Of a stretch of DNA of 64,000 nt, positions 15,234 through 23,544 are shown one piece after another; the stretch's first letter is position 1, and each line of letters opens with the position of its first letter. The translations under genes and the position numbers were made by a program. Origin of the DNA: Nocardioides palaemonis. Lineage in GTDB: Bacteria; Actinomycetota; Actinomycetes; Propionibacteriales; Nocardioidaceae. The notes under the pieces were generated by a model. It ran no database searches and was not told where the DNA came from. It saw only the letters and a list, made by a program, of their open reading frames with translations. The stretch lies in contig NZ_JAGVQR010000003.1 of NCBI RefSeq assembly GCF_018275325.1, positions 124,001 to 188,000 of the forward strand, written 5' to 3'.

Positions 15234-16181
15234 ATGACCTTCCCCGTCCGCGTCCCCGCGCGCCCCGACGTACGCCGCTGGGCCGGCGCGGCGGCGCTGG
15301 CGGCCGTCTGCAGCCTGTCCCTCGCCGCCTGCGGCGACGACCCGGAGCCGGTCTCCGACGAAACGAGCGAGCCCACCGCGGGTGGGTCGTCCGAGCCCGC
15401 GCCGACCGCGTCGCCGTCCGAGCCGACCGACTCCCCCACCGCGTCCCCGTCGGAGTCACCCTCGGGCACGACCGTGCCGGTCTACTACGCGGGCGACGGC
15501 CCGGGCGGGACCGTCCTGTTCCGCGAGTTCCGCCGCGTCGAGGGCGACCCGCTGCTCGAGGCCGCCCGCCTCGTCGCGGGCGGCACCCCGGACGACCCCG
15601 ACTACCGCACGCTGTGGCCGCAGGTCGAGATCACCTCGGTCCAGGCCACCGACGGCGTGCTGCTGGTCACCGTGCCGTCCGACGCCTTCACCGCCGCGCC
15701 CGACGGCATGTCGGAGCGCGACGCGCGCCTCGCGCTCCAGCAGCTGGTCTACACGCTGCAGGGCGTGCAGCAGGAGCGGGTGCCGGTGCAGGTGCAGCGC
15801 GAGGGCGGCGCGCCGCTGTTCGGCCTGCCGACCGAGGCGCCGTACGAGGCCGCCGACCCGCTGCAGACGCTCAACCTGGTCAGCATCACCTCGCCCGCCG
15901 AGGGCGACACGGTCACCGGCGACTCCCTCACGGTCACGGGCGTGTCCAGCTCGTTCGAGGCGTCCGGCCCGTGCCGGATCCTGCGCGGCGACGTCGTCCT
16001 CGTCGACGGCGGCTACCAGGCGGAGGGCTGGCTCGACCGGCTCTACCCCTTCGAGGCGCAGCTGCCGCTCGACGGCGTCACCGGCGAGGTGACGCTGCAG
16101 TGCGAGACCGACGACCCGTCCGGCGGCACCGAGGGCAACGGCCCTGCGGTCGACACGAAGACCATCACCATCGCTGGCTGA
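15234..16181 (+). CDS. Lipoprotein with GerMN and Gmad2 domains
   Basis: 315 residues. The signal peptide ends in LSLAACG (acylated Cys about 33). A Ser/Thr/Pro-rich linker (about 35-80) leads to a GerMN domain (VYYAGDGPGGTVLFREF onward, with ERDARLALQQLVYTLQG) and a C-terminal immunoglobulin-like Gmad2 domain (about 220-315). GerMN occurs in spore germination proteins but is also common in secreted proteins of non-sporulating actinobacteria such as LpqB. The function here is unknown. It lies just upstream of a sigma-factor gene whose downstream partner has the same two domains. The stop codon is part of a REP-like element. Confidence 0.8.
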   Translation: MTFPVRVPARPDVRRWAGAAALAAVCSLSLAACGDDPEPVSDETSEPTAGGSSEPAPTASPSEPTDSPTASPSESPSGTTVPVYYAGDGPGGTVLFREFRRVEGDPLLEAARLVAGGTPDDPDYRTLWPQVEITSVQATDGVLLVTVPSDAFTAAPDGMSERDARLALQQLVYTLQGVQQERVPVQVQREGGAPLFGLPTEAPYEAADPLQTLNLVSITSPAEGDTVTGDSLTVTGVSSSFEASGPCRILRGDVVLVDGGYQAEGWLDRLYPFEAQLPLDGVTGEVTLQCETDDPSGGTEGNGPAVDTKTITIAG

Positions 16182-16210
16182 GGAGGTCGCGCAGCGACCG
16201 TCTCGAAGCC
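16179..16210. repeat. Short REP-like element with hairpin
   Basis: TGAGGAGG, then the hairpin GGTCGC-GCA-GCGACC, then CGTCTCGAAGCC. It starts on the stop codon of the lipoprotein gene. The same 5' and 3' ends flank a different hairpin at 23466-23525. It may also act as a terminator. Confidence 0.6.
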
Positions 16211-16283
16211 ACGTCAACCGACTGGCAGGCTGGGGCGTCCCACTGCCGTGACGATGACCCGACCACACCGACGAGGGGCGCCC

Positions 16284-16814
16284 GTGGCCGAGCACCTCTC
16301 CCTCCACGGCGCCGATGCCGACGCGGCGGTGGAGGCGATGTACGCCGCCCACTGGCGCCAGCTCGTCCGGCTGTCCGCGCTGCTCGTGCACGACCAGGCC
16401 GCGGCCGAGGACGTCGTCCAGGACGCGTTCGTGGCGATGCACGGCCGCTGGTCGCGGCTGCGCGACCCCGAGAAGGCACTCGCCTACCTGCGCCAGGCGG
16501 TCGTGAACAGGTCCCGCTCGGCGCTGCGCCACCGCGCGGTCGTCGAGCGACACGTGCGGAGGTCGACGGTCCACGACATGACCGTCGACGGTCCGAGCGT
16601 CGGCGGCGCCCGCCGCGACGCGGTGCGCGACGCGCTGCTCCAGCTCACCGAGCGGCAGCGCGAGGTCCTGGTCCTGCGCTACTACCTCGACTGGTCGGAG
16701 GCGCAGATCGCCGACGCCATCGGCGTCTCGCGCGGCGCGGTCAAGTCACACGCATCCCGCGGCAGCGCAGCCCTGCGCGAGCTGCTCGGCGACTGGTGGG
16801 AGGACCCGTCATGA
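16284..16814 (+). CDS. SigE-family (ECF) RNA polymerase sigma factor
   Basis: 176 residues. Region 2 includes YAAHWRQLVRLSALLVHDQ and AAEDVVQDAFVAMHGRW; region 4 includes LTERQREVLVLRYYLDWSEAQIADAIGVSRGAVKS in part (the sigma70 r4 helix-turn-helix). It belongs to the small SigE-type ECF group of actinobacteria, which usually lack a classical zinc anti-sigma factor and are paired with a membrane protein. GTG 16284 is preferred because GAGGGG lies 5-9 nt upstream; a GTG at 16248 or ATG at 16254 would add 10-12 residues. Its stop overlaps the ATG of the GerMN membrane protein by 4 bp, so the two are co-translated. Confidence 0.87.
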   Translation: MAEHLSLHGADADAAVEAMYAAHWRQLVRLSALLVHDQAAAEDVVQDAFVAMHGRWSRLRDPEKALAYLRQAVVNRSRSALRHRAVVERHVRRSTVHDMTVDGPSVGGARRDAVRDALLQLTERQREVLVLRYYLDWSEAQIADAIGVSRGAVKSHASRGSAALRELLGDWWEDPS

Positions 16815-17869
16815 ACGACCAGCTGATCCGCGACCTCCTCCACGAGGTCGCCGACGACGTCGAGCCGGGCGACCGCCTCGACGCGATCCGCGCCGCGACC
16901 GCACCCACCCGGCGTACGCACCGGGGGTGGTGGGCCGCCGGTGGCGCCGGGCTCGTCGCAGCCTCCGTGGTCACGGCGCTCGCGCTGACCAACGGCGGGG
17001 CGCCGCAGACGGGTGGGCCGGCGCCGGCCGGAGCGCCGACCAGCGCCACCACCCCGACCGGCACCACTGCGACCGAGGTCCGTCCGGCCACCGGCCCCGT
17101 GGCCGTGTACCTCGTCGGCGACACCTCCGCGGGGCCACGGCTCTACCGGGAGTTTCGCCCCGACCTCACGGCCGACCTCGGGGACGACCCGGGTGGCGGG
17201 GGACGGGCGCTCCGCGGGATCCATGCCGCCCTGGACGGTGACGCGCTCGACCCCGACTACCGCTCGCCGTGGCCCGCCGGCGTCTCCTTGCGGCAGTGGA
17301 TGCCGAGCCCCGAGGTGATCCAGGTGATCCTGGTCGGCGCGCCGGTGGACCGGCCCGCCGGCATGAGCGAGCAGGACGCGCGCCTGGCGCTCGAGCAGCT
17401 GGTCCGGACTGCCCAGGCGGCGTACGGCGACGGGAAGGTGCCGGTCGACGTGCAGGTCGAGGGGAAGGTGACCGACACCATCCTCGGCGTGCCGACCACC
17501 GAGCCGCTGACCGGCTCCGCCGACGCCGACGTGCTCGCGCCGGTCTCCCTGTCCGACCCGTCGGAGGGGGTGGTGGTCCGCGTCGGTGGCGAGGTCGACA
17601 TCACGGGACGCGCCAGGAGCGACGACGGCACGGTCTCCGTGCAGCTGAAGCGCTGGGAGGGCACTGCCGTGCTCGACGCCGGCAGCTTCACGCTCTACGG
17701 CACGGGCGACCACCCCGACCTGGCATCGGTGCAGGACGTCCTCGCGCCCTTCTCGGTGTCGTTCGGCGGCGACGACCTGCAGCCCGGCGACTACGACGTG
17801 ATTGCGACGGTCCGGAACGCCGACGGGACGGTGGACTCCGACACCCGCCGGATCACGGTGGTCGACTGA
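16811..17869 (+). CDS. Membrane-anchored GerMN/Gmad2 protein coupled to sigma factor
   Basis: 352 residues. A cytoplasmic N-terminus of about 50 residues (MNDQLIRDLLHEVADDVEPG) is followed by one transmembrane helix (about 52-72), a Thr/Pro-rich linker, and extracytoplasmic GerMN and Gmad2 domains like those of the lipoprotein at 15234. It occupies the anti-sigma position: ATGA overlap with the sigma gene, a short cytoplasmic head and a sensor-like exterior. A regulatory role over the sigma factor is inference; the head has no zinc-binding H-x3-C-x2-C motif. Confidence 0.75.
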   Translation: MNDQLIRDLLHEVADDVEPGDRLDAIRAATAPTRRTHRGWWAAGGAGLVAASVVTALALTNGGAPQTGGPAPAGAPTSATTPTGTTATEVRPATGPVAVYLVGDTSAGPRLYREFRPDLTADLGDDPGGGGRALRGIHAALDGDALDPDYRSPWPAGVSLRQWMPSPEVIQVILVGAPVDRPAGMSEQDARLALEQLVRTAQAAYGDGKVPVDVQVEGKVTDTILGVPTTEPLTGSADADVLAPVSLSDPSEGVVVRVGGEVDITGRARSDDGTVSVQLKRWEGTAVLDAGSFTLYGTGDHPDLASVQDVLAPFSVSFGGDDLQPGDYDVIATVRNADGTVDSDTRRITVVD

Positions 17870-17891
17870 GCTTCAAGGGCCGCAGATTCCT

Positions 17892-17988
17892 CCTCACGCA
17901 CCGCCCACCGGCGTGTCGGCGCACGACACGCCGGCGAGCGGTGGCGTAGGCGGGTTCGAGCGGCCCCGACTCCCCCTCACGCACCGCC
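17892..17988. repeat. Direct repeat pair between convergent genes
   Basis: The 14-bp sequence CCTCACGCACCGCC occurs at 17892-17905 and again at 17975-17988, each preceded by a similar GGCC-rich stretch, so the imperfect unit is about 28 bp. The copies flank the hairpin at 17908-17934. Confidence 0.6.
17908..17934. terminator. Bidirectional hairpin between GerMN gene and rsmE
   Basis: CCGGCGTGTCG, loop GCGCA, CGACACGCCGG: a perfect 11-bp stem 39 bp after the stop of the plus-strand gene and facing the convergent rsmE. No T tract, as is common in GC-rich actinobacteria. Confidence 0.65.
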
Positions 17989-18007
17989 GGCGGGGGCCGA
18001 GGGAGCG

Positions 18008-18748
18008 TCAGGCCCAGCGCGGCGTGCGGGCGAGCAGCGCGGCGACCGCGACGACGCCGGCGGTGGAGGTGCGCAGGACCTCGGCACCGAGGCGTACGGT
18101 CCGGGCGCCGGCGTCCTGGAGGACGGCCAGCTCGTCGGGGGCGATGCCGCCCTCGGGGCCGACCACCACCACGATCCGGCCGGAGGCGGGGACCTCGACC
18201 GCGCTGAGCGGGTCGGTGGCGTCCTCGTGCAGGACGATGGCGAGGTCGGCCTCGGCGACGAGCGCGGCCAGGTCGGCGGTGGTCGCGAGCGAGGTCACCG
18301 TGGGGTGCCACGACCGGCGCGACTGCTTGGCAGCCTCGCGGGCGGTCGCCTGCCACTTCGCGTGCGACTTCGCGGCGCGCTCGCCCTTCCACACCGCGAC
18401 CGAGCGCGCGGCGGCCCACGGGACCACCCGGTCCGCGCCGACCTCGGTGAGCACCTCGACCGCGAGCTCGCCGCGGTCGCCCTTGGGCAGCGCCTGGACG
18501 ACCGTCACGGCCGGCTCGGGACGCGCCGAGGTCTCGACGTCCTCGACGGTGACGGTGAACAGCCGCTTGGCGGTGGAGGCGACCGCGCCGGTGACCGCGG
18601 TGCCGACCCCGTCGGTCAGGACGACCCGCTCCCCCTCGCGCAGGCGGCGTACGGCGACGGCGTGGTGCGCCTCGTCACCGGTCACCTCGACGACCGAGCC
18701 GACGCCGACCCCCGCCAGCGACTCGACGAGGTGGACCGGCAGCGACAC
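18008..18748 (-). CDS. rsmE: 16S rRNA (uracil-1498-N3)-methyltransferase RsmE
   Basis: 246 residues, normal length. It methylates U1498 of 16S rRNA using SAM. An N-terminal PUA-like domain (GDEAHHAVAVRRLREGERV) is followed by the SPOUT trefoil-knot domain, whose signature VVVGPEGGIAPDEL is visible near the C-terminus along with VRLGAEVLRTSTAGVVAVA. It is the third gene after hrcA and dnaJ, 3 bp beyond dnaJ, and is expected to share the heat-shock transcript. Confidence 0.95.
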   Translation of the reverse strand: MSLPVHLVESLAGVGVGSVVEVTGDEAHHAVAVRRLREGERVVLTDGVGTAVTGAVASTAKRLFTVTVEDVETSARPEPAVTVVQALPKGDRGELAVEVLTEVGADRVVPWAAARSVAVWKGERAAKSHAKWQATAREAAKQSRRSWHPTVTSLATTADLAALVAEADLAIVLHEDATDPLSAVEVPASGRIVVVVGPEGGIAPDELAVLQDAGARTVRLGAEVLRTSTAGVVAVAALLARTPRWA

Positions 18749-18751
18749 GGG

Positions 18752-19918
18752 TCAGCTGCCCTGGAAGGCGTCGCGCAGGCGGCCGAACATCGACTTGTGG
18801 GGCGCCTCGACGCGACCGTCGGGGGTCTCCTCGCCACGGATCGCCGCCAGCTCGCGCAGCAGCTCCTCCTGGCGCGGGTCGAGCCGGGTGGGGGTGTCGA
18901 CGCGGATGCTGACCACCAGGTCGCCGCGACCGCCGCGCAGGCTCGGCACGCCGAAGCCCTTGATGACCTGCTCGCTCCCGGACTGCGTCCCGGGGCGCAC
19001 GTCGAGGTCGAAGGTGGTGACGGTCTCGGAGTCCTCGGCCGGCTCGAGGTCGGCCTCGAGCAGCGGCAGCGTCAGCGAGGTGCCGAGGGCAGCCGCGGTC
19101 ATCGGCAGGGAGACCGTGGTGTGCAGGTCGTTGCCGTGGCGGGTGAAGGTGGCGTGCGGCTCGACGTGGATCTCGACGTAGAGGTCGCCCGCCGGACCGC
19201 CCCCGGGTCCGACCTCGCCCTGGCCGGTGAGCTGGACGCGGGTGCCCATGTCGACGCCGGCGGGGATCTTCACGGTGAGCGTACGGCGCGAGCGGACCCG
19301 GCCGTCGCCGGAGCACTCGCGGCAGGGGTCGGGGATGATCGAGCCGTAGCCGCGGCAGGCCGCGCAGGGCCGCAGGGTGCGGATCTCGCCGAGGAACGAG
19401 CGCTGCACGACCGCCACCTCACCCTGTCCGTGGCAGGTCTCGCAGGTGGTCGGCGAGGTGCCGGGCGCGGTCCCCTTGCCCTCGCAGGCCTCGCAGGTGA
19501 GCGCAGTGTCGACCTTGAGGTCGCGGGTGACGCCGAACGCCGCCTCCGCGAGGCTGACGTCGAGGCGGATGAGGGCGTCCTGGCCGCGACGGGCGCGCGA
19601 GCGCGGGCCGCGGGCCTGCCCGCCGGCGGCCGCGCCGCCGCCGAAGAAGGCGTCCATGATGTCGGTGAACGAGAAGCCCTGGCCGGCGCCGCCGAAGCCC
19701 TGGCTGAACGCGTCGCCGCCCCGGTCGTACGCCTGGCGCTTCCCGGGGTCGCTCAGCACCTCGTAGGCGCGCGAGACGTCCTTGAACCGCTCCTGCGTCG
19801 CGGGGTCGGGGTTGACGTCGGGGTGCAGCTGTCGGGCCAACCGGCGGTAGGCCTTCTTGATCTCGTCGGCGCTGGCGTCGCGCGAGACGCCGAGGATCTC
19901 GTAGGGGTCCTGGGTCAC
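18752..19918 (-). CDS. dnaJ: Chaperone protein DnaJ (DnaJ2 type)
   Basis: 388 residues. The J-domain has the Hsp70-stimulating HPD at about 32-34. A Gly/Phe-rich linker follows ([21 protein letters not shown]), then the zinc domain with four C-x-x-C-x-G-x-G-type repeats ([32 protein letters not shown]), and the C-terminal substrate-binding domains. As a type I J-protein it delivers unfolded clients to DnaK. Placement behind hrcA, rather than with dnaK-grpE, identifies the DnaJ2 paralogue of actinobacteria. Its ATG overlaps the hrcA stop (ATGA). Confidence 0.96.
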   Translation of the reverse strand: MTQDPYEILGVSRDASADEIKKAYRRLARQLHPDVNPDPATQERFKDVSRAYEVLSDPGKRQAYDRGGDAFSQGFGGAGQGFSFTDIMDAFFGGGAAAGGQARGPRSRARRGQDALIRLDVSLAEAAFGVTRDLKVDTALTCEACEGKGTAPGTSPTTCETCHGQGEVAVVQRSFLGEIRTLRPCAACRGYGSIIPDPCRECSGDGRVRSRRTLTVKIPAGVDMGTRVQLTGQGEVGPGGGPAGDLYVEIHVEPHATFTRHGNDLHTTVSLPMTAAALGTSLTLPLLEADLEPAEDSETVTTFDLDVRPGTQSGSEQVIKGFGVPSLRGGRGDLVVSIRVDTPTRLDPRQEELLRELAAIRGEETPDGRVEAPHKSMFGRLRDAFQGS

Positions 19919-20937
19919 TGGTTTCCTTCATCGAGGATCCGGGAGACGTAGCGCGCCACCGCACGCACGGCCGCCATGGATCCGGGGTAGTCCATCCGGG
20001 TGGGTCCGACCACGCCGAGGGAGCCGAGGTGGAGCTCCTGCGGGCCGTAGCCGGTGGCCACGACGCTGGTCGCGGCGAGCTCGGAGTAGGGGCCTTCGTG
20101 GCCGATGCGCACGGTGAGCGCGTCGACGCCCGACTCCCCCAGCAGCTTGAGCAGCACGACGTGCTCCTCGAGCGCCTCGAGGAGCGGGCGCACGGCGGTG
20201 TCGAAGTCGCCGTAGCGGGCGAGGTTGGCGGCGCCACTGACCGCGACGCGCTCGTCGCTGCGGTGGTCCGACATCGCCTCGGCCAGCACCTGCACGACGG
20301 CGCGGGTCACCTCCGCCTGCTCGGGGCGCACGGCCTCGGGGAGGTCGGTGACGGCCGCGGCCGCGGCGGCGATCTGCACGCCGGCGCTGGCCTGGTTGAC
20401 CGCGGCGCGCAGCTCGCCGAGGTCGGCGTCGCCGACCGGCGCGTCGAGCTCGACGAGGCGCTGCTCGACCCGGCCGGTGCTGAGGATCAGGATCAGCATC
20501 AGGCGGGTCGGGGTGAGGGCGACCAGCTCGACGTGCCGCACGGTGGAGCGCGACAGCGTCGGGTACTGCACGATCGCCACCTGCCGGGTGAGCTGGCTCA
20601 GCAGCCGCACCGAGCGCTGCACCACGTCGTCGAGGTCCACCGCGCCGTCGAGCAGCGTGGAGATCGCCCGGCGCTCGGCGGCGCTCATCGGCTTCAGCGT
20701 CGCCAGGCGGTCGACGAACAGGCGGTAGCCCTTGTCGGTGGGGACCCGGCCGGCGCTGGTGTGGGGCTGGTGGATGTAGCCCTCCTCCTCCAGCACCGCC
20801 ATGTCGTTGCGCACGGTCGCCGGCGAGACGCCGAGCCCGTGCCGCTCGACCAGGGCCTTGGAGCCGACCGGCTCCTCGGTCGCGACGTAGTCCTCCACGA
20901 TGGCGCGCAGCACGTCGAGCTTGCGGTCGTCGACCAC
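19915..20937 (-). CDS. hrcA: Heat-inducible transcription repressor HrcA
   Basis: 340 residues. The N-terminal winged helix (about 1-75) includes [21 protein letters not shown] in part and the wing [17 protein letters not shown]. The remainder is the HrcA dimerisation/inserted domain ending [18 protein letters not shown]. HrcA binds CIRCE and represses heat-shock genes until unfolded protein titrates GroEL. GTG 20937 is selected by a strong AGGAGG 7 nt upstream; a longer reading from further upstream would cross the CIRCE operator. The repressor therefore heads the operon hrcA-dnaJ-rsmE and autoregulates. Confidence 0.96.
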   Translation of the reverse strand: MVDDRKLDVLRAIVEDYVATEEPVGSKALVERHGLGVSPATVRNDMAVLEEEGYIHQPHTSAGRVPTDKGYRLFVDRLATLKPMSAAERRAISTLLDGAVDLDDVVQRSVRLLSQLTRQVAIVQYPTLSRSTVRHVELVALTPTRLMLILILSTGRVEQRLVELDAPVGDADLGELRAAVNQASAGVQIAAAAAAVTDLPEAVRPEQAEVTRAVVQVLAEAMSDHRSDERVAVSGAANLARYGDFDTAVRPLLEALEEHVVLLKLLGESGVDALTVRIGHEGPYSELAATSVVATGYGPQELHLGSLGVVGPTRMDYPGSMAAVRAVARYVSRILDEGNQ

Positions 20938-20951
20938 GGCGGACCTCCTCG

Positions 20952-20978
20952 CTGGCACTCGTCTGACTGGAGTGCCAA
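20952..20978. promoter_or_regulatory. CIRCE operator
   Basis: TGGCACTC-N9-GAGTGCCA, perfect 8-bp arms at 20953-20960 and 20970-20977 with the 9-nt spacer typical of CIRCE (consensus TTAGCACTC-N9-GAGTGCTAA). It lies 15 bp upstream of the hrcA GTG and is the HrcA binding site. It also sits 30 bp before the divergent MBL gene. Confidence 0.92.
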
Positions 20979-20994
20979 CTCTACTCGCTGGCCG

Positions 20995-21000
20995 TAGGGT
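20995..21000 (+). promoter_or_regulatory. -10 hexamer TAGGGT of MBL hydrolase gene
   Basis: TAGGGT with 7 nt to the ATG at 21008. CIRCE ends 17 bp before it, about where a -35 box would lie, so HrcA might also block this promoter. Confidence 0.5.
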
Positions 21001-21007
21001 CGCGGAC

Positions 21008-21859
21008 ATGCCCGACTTCACCGAGGTGGCGCCCCGCGTGTGGGTGGCGCACTACGACTGGATGCACGTCAACATCACGCTCGTCGGCGGCTCCGACGGA
21101 CTGGTGATGGTCGACACCCACGGCTCGGCCGCGCAGGCCCGGATCGTGGCCGACGACGTACGCCGCCTCGGCGCGGGACCGCTCACGGCCCTGGTCAACA
21201 CCCACGAGCACTGGGACCACCACTTCGGCAACGCGACGATGGTCGAGCAGTTCGGCGAGATGCCGATCCACGCCACGGAGTGGGCGGCCGAGCACGTCGA
21301 GCTCTCGGCCGGGCACACGTTCGAGATGTACGAGCAGGCCACCGACCACCCGCGTCGCGAGGAGGTCCTGGCCACGACCCTGCGACCGCCGACCCACACC
21401 TTCTCCTCCGCGGTCCAGCTCGACCTCGGCGACCGGGCCGTCGAGCTGGTCCACCCCGGGCGCGGCCACACGGCCGGCGACCTCGTCGTGCGGGTGCCCG
21501 ACGCCGACGTGGTGCTGGGCGGCGACCTCGTCGAGGAGTCCGACCCGCCGTTCATCGGCGACGACTCGTGGCCGATGGAGTGGCCGGCGACCCTCGACCT
21601 CGTGCTCGGCCTGATGACCGACCGGACCGTGGTCGTCCCCGGCCACGGGCAGCTCGTCGACAAGGCGTTCGTGCAGGACCAGCGCGCGGAGCTCGGCGTC
21701 ATCGCCGAGACCATCCGCGACCTCGCGTCCCGCGGCGTCCCGGTCGACCAGGCGCTCGAGGTCGGCGACTGGCCCTGGGAGCCGGAGCGCCTGCAGAGCG
21801 CGGTCCGGCTCGGGTACGAGCACCTCCCGCGCAGCCAGAAGCGCCTGCCGCTCGTCTGA
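21008..21859 (+). CDS. MBL-fold metallo-hydrolase
   Basis: 283 residues. The metallo-beta-lactamase signature THEHWDHH (H-x-H-x-D-H at about 65-71) supplies the metal-binding pocket; later ligands are [10 protein letters not shown] and the C-terminal VPGHGQLVD. This resembles the glyoxalase II-like/quinoprotein-relay MBL group of cytosolic hydrolases. The substrate is not inferable. It is divergent from hrcA across CIRCE, with a leaderless-type promoter. Confidence 0.87.
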   Translation: MPDFTEVAPRVWVAHYDWMHVNITLVGGSDGLVMVDTHGSAAQARIVADDVRRLGAGPLTALVNTHEHWDHHFGNATMVEQFGEMPIHATEWAAEHVELSAGHTFEMYEQATDHPRREEVLATTLRPPTHTFSSAVQLDLGDRAVELVHPGRGHTAGDLVVRVPDADVVLGGDLVEESDPPFIGDDSWPMEWPATLDLVLGLMTDRTVVVPGHGQLVDKAFVQDQRAELGVIAETIRDLASRGVPVDQALEVGDWPWEPERLQSAVRLGYEHLPRSQKRLPLV

Positions 21860-21900
21860 GCCCCACCCCCACGGGGCTGGCCGGCCACGGGGAGCACCGG

Positions 21901-21906
21901 TAGGAC
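21901..21906 (+). promoter_or_regulatory. -10-like hexamer TAGGAC
   Basis: TAGGAC, 6 nt before the ATG at 21913. It departs from TANNNT at the last base. Confidence 0.3.
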
Positions 21907-21912
21907 GGTGGG

Positions 21913-22272
21913 ATGAGCGATGACAACGCCCCCGACCCGGCCCAGTCGACCCAGAACCCCGAGGCGTCGAGCGGCACCAGCCCGGCCGACGACGACCACT
22001 CCGGCAGCACCGCGTCCCCGGACGAGGCCACGCTCGGCGGGATCTCCGACGACCAGCTGCCCGACGACCTGCAGCCCGGCGAGGACAACCCGCTCGCCGA
22101 GCCTCTGGACCCCGACGCGGAGGAGACCAAGAGCCGCGAGGAGCTCGAGATGGACGCCACCCAGGAGGACCTGGGCAAGCCGCCGGTCGAGTCGTCGGAG
22201 GACGACGAGGAGCCCGCGGGCGACGCCAACGAGGGCGACGGCGCCGAGGGCGCCGGGATCAGCGGCGGCTGA
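21913..22272 (+). CDS. Acidic, intrinsically disordered hypothetical protein
   Basis: 119 residues, very rich in Asp, Glu, Ser, Pro and Gly with no hydrophobic core, signal peptide or recognisable domain. Such small acidic proteins are common and unannotated in Nocardioides relatives. Coding potential is supported by strong third-position GC bias and by a tidy 4-bp gap to the convergent small membrane protein. Function unknown. Confidence 0.65.
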   Translation: MSDDNAPDPAQSTQNPEASSGTSPADDDHSGSTASPDEATLGGISDDQLPDDLQPGEDNPLAEPLDPDAEETKSREELEMDATQEDLGKPPVESSEDDEEPAGDANEGDGAEGAGISGG

Positions 22273-22276
22273 GCCC

Positions 22277-22540
22277 CTAGACCCGGGTGTGCGCCAGCCA
22301 GCCGAAGAAGACGACCCAGCAGGCCACCACGAACAAGATGATCAGCAGCGCGAAGCCCCAGTCGACGAGGAACGGGAGCCGGACCGGGCGCGGGACGCCG
22401 TCCTCCACGTAGTCGCCCTTGAGGCGCGCGACCATGCGCTCCCACAGCGTCCCGCGGTCCAGCACCACCGGCGTCGTCGCGACGCTCGCGCCCTCACCCG
22501 TCGTGCTCGTCGATCCGTCTGCTGTCGCGCGTGTCTGCAC
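22277..22540 (-). CDS. Small single-span membrane protein, hypothetical
   Basis: 87 residues with a polar Thr/Ser-rich N-terminus, a basic stretch (WERMVARLKGDYVEDG) and one C-terminal transmembrane helix (FALLIILFVVACWVVFFGWL). No known domain. The GTG at 22540 follows a G-rich stretch; the internal GTG of VATTPVV or the ATG of MVARL are alternatives. It is divergent from the DUF3097 gene, 46 bp away. Confidence 0.6.
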   Translation of the reverse strand: MQTRATADGSTSTTGEGASVATTPVVLDRGTLWERMVARLKGDYVEDGVPRPVRLPFLVDWGFALLIILFVVACWVVFFGWLAHTRV

Positions 22541-22574
22541 GGCGTGCCACCCCCAGGTCCGAGTTCCGAGTGCC

Positions 22575-22580
22575 TAACGT
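22575..22580 (+). promoter_or_regulatory. -10 hexamer TAACGT of DUF3097 gene
   Basis: TAACGT, 6 nt before the GTG at 22587. Confidence 0.45.
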
Positions 22581-22586
22581 AGACCA

Positions 22587-23435
22587 GTGCCTGCCGACCG
22601 ATACGGAACTGACGTGCTCTCCACCGACTGGCGCCGTCCCGCCAAGGGCCGGGCCGTCGAGGTGCCCACCGAGATGGGCATGGTGGTCGAGGAGGTGACC
22701 ACCGACTGGTGCGGCGAGGTCGTCGCCGTCGACCGCGACATCGACACGCTGACGCTGGAGGACCGGCGCGGCAAACGGCGTACGTTCCCGCTCGGCCCCG
22801 GCTTCCTGCTCGAGGGCAAGCCGGTGATCCTCACCCGTCCGGTGCGCGCGGGCGCGCCGGCTGCCCCCACCCGTACGGCGTCGGGCTCGATCGCGGTCGC
22901 CGGCGCGAAGGCGCGGGTCGCCCGGCAGAGCCGGATCTTCGTCGAGGGTCGCCACGACGCCGAGCTCGTGGAGAAGGTCTGGGGCGACGACCTGCGCATC
23001 GAGGGCGTCGTCGTGGAGTACCTCGGCGGCGTCGACGACCTCGCCGACCACCTGCGCGACTTCCGCCCGGGCCCCGAGCGCCGGGTCGGCGTGCTGGTCG
23101 ACCACCTCGTGCCGGGGTCCAAGGAGGCGCGGATCGCGCAGGGCATCGCGCGCTCCCCGATCGGCAAGCACGTCCTGGTGGTGGGCCACCCGTTCATCGA
23201 CATCTGGCAGGCGGTCAAGCCCGACCGGCTCGGCATCGCGGCCTGGCCGCACGTCCCGAAGGGCATCGACTGGAAGAAGGGCACCTGCCAGCAGCTCGGC
23301 TGGCCGCACCGCGACCAGGCCGACATCGCCCGCGCCTGGAAGCACGTGCTCGGCCGCGTGACCTCCTACGCCGACCTCGACCCCGCCCTGCTCGGCCGGG
23401 TCGAGGAGCTGATCGACTTCACGACCCAGCCCTGA
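22587..23435 (+). CDS. DUF3097 domain-containing protein
   Basis: 282 residues matching the actinobacterial DUF3097 family throughout. Recognisable segments are TDWCGEVVAVDRD, RRTFPLGPGFLLEGKPV, RIFVEGRHDAELVEKVWGDD and GVLVDHLVPGSKEARI. The FVEGRHDAELVEKVWG to LVDHLVPGSKE part resembles a TOPRIM-like acidic fold (E..., DHL...), suggesting nucleic-acid or nucleotide processing, though no activity is established. It sits convergent to hemW, an arrangement seen in other actinobacteria. The GTG start is 6 nt after TAACGT. Confidence 0.85.
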   Translation: MPADRYGTDVLSTDWRRPAKGRAVEVPTEMGMVVEEVTTDWCGEVVAVDRDIDTLTLEDRRGKRRTFPLGPGFLLEGKPVILTRPVRAGAPAAPTRTASGSIAVAGAKARVARQSRIFVEGRHDAELVEKVWGDDLRIEGVVVEYLGGVDDLADHLRDFRPGPERRVGVLVDHLVPGSKEARIAQGIARSPIGKHVLVVGHPFIDIWQAVKPDRLGIAAWPHVPKGIDWKKGTCQQLGWPHRDQADIARAWKHVLGRVTSYADLDPALLGRVEELIDFTTQP

Positions 23436-23451
23436 GCGCAGCGAAGGGCTG
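23427..23451. terminator. Hairpin at the end of the DUF3097 gene
   Basis: CAGCCCT, an 11-nt loop, AGGGCTG: a 7-bp stem that overlaps the DUF3097 stop codon. It lies just before the REP-like element. Confidence 0.45.
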
Positions 23452-23465
23452 ACGAGGTCGGGAGG

Positions 23466-23525
23466 TTGAGGAGGGCTCGGCCAGACCCGAGCGGAGCGAG
23501 GGACTGGCGAGCCCGTCTCGAGACC
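23466..23525. repeat. REP-like element, long version
   Basis: TTGAGGAGG at the left end and CGTCTCGAGACC at the right end flank a hairpin, GGGCTCGGCCAG (23473-23484) pairing with CTGGCGAGCCC (23504-23514) with one bulged G. The ends match the element at 16179-16210. It lies between convergent DUF3097 and hemW genes and could terminate both. Confidence 0.6.
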
Positions 23526-23544
23526 CGCGGGACGGCGGGGGCAA

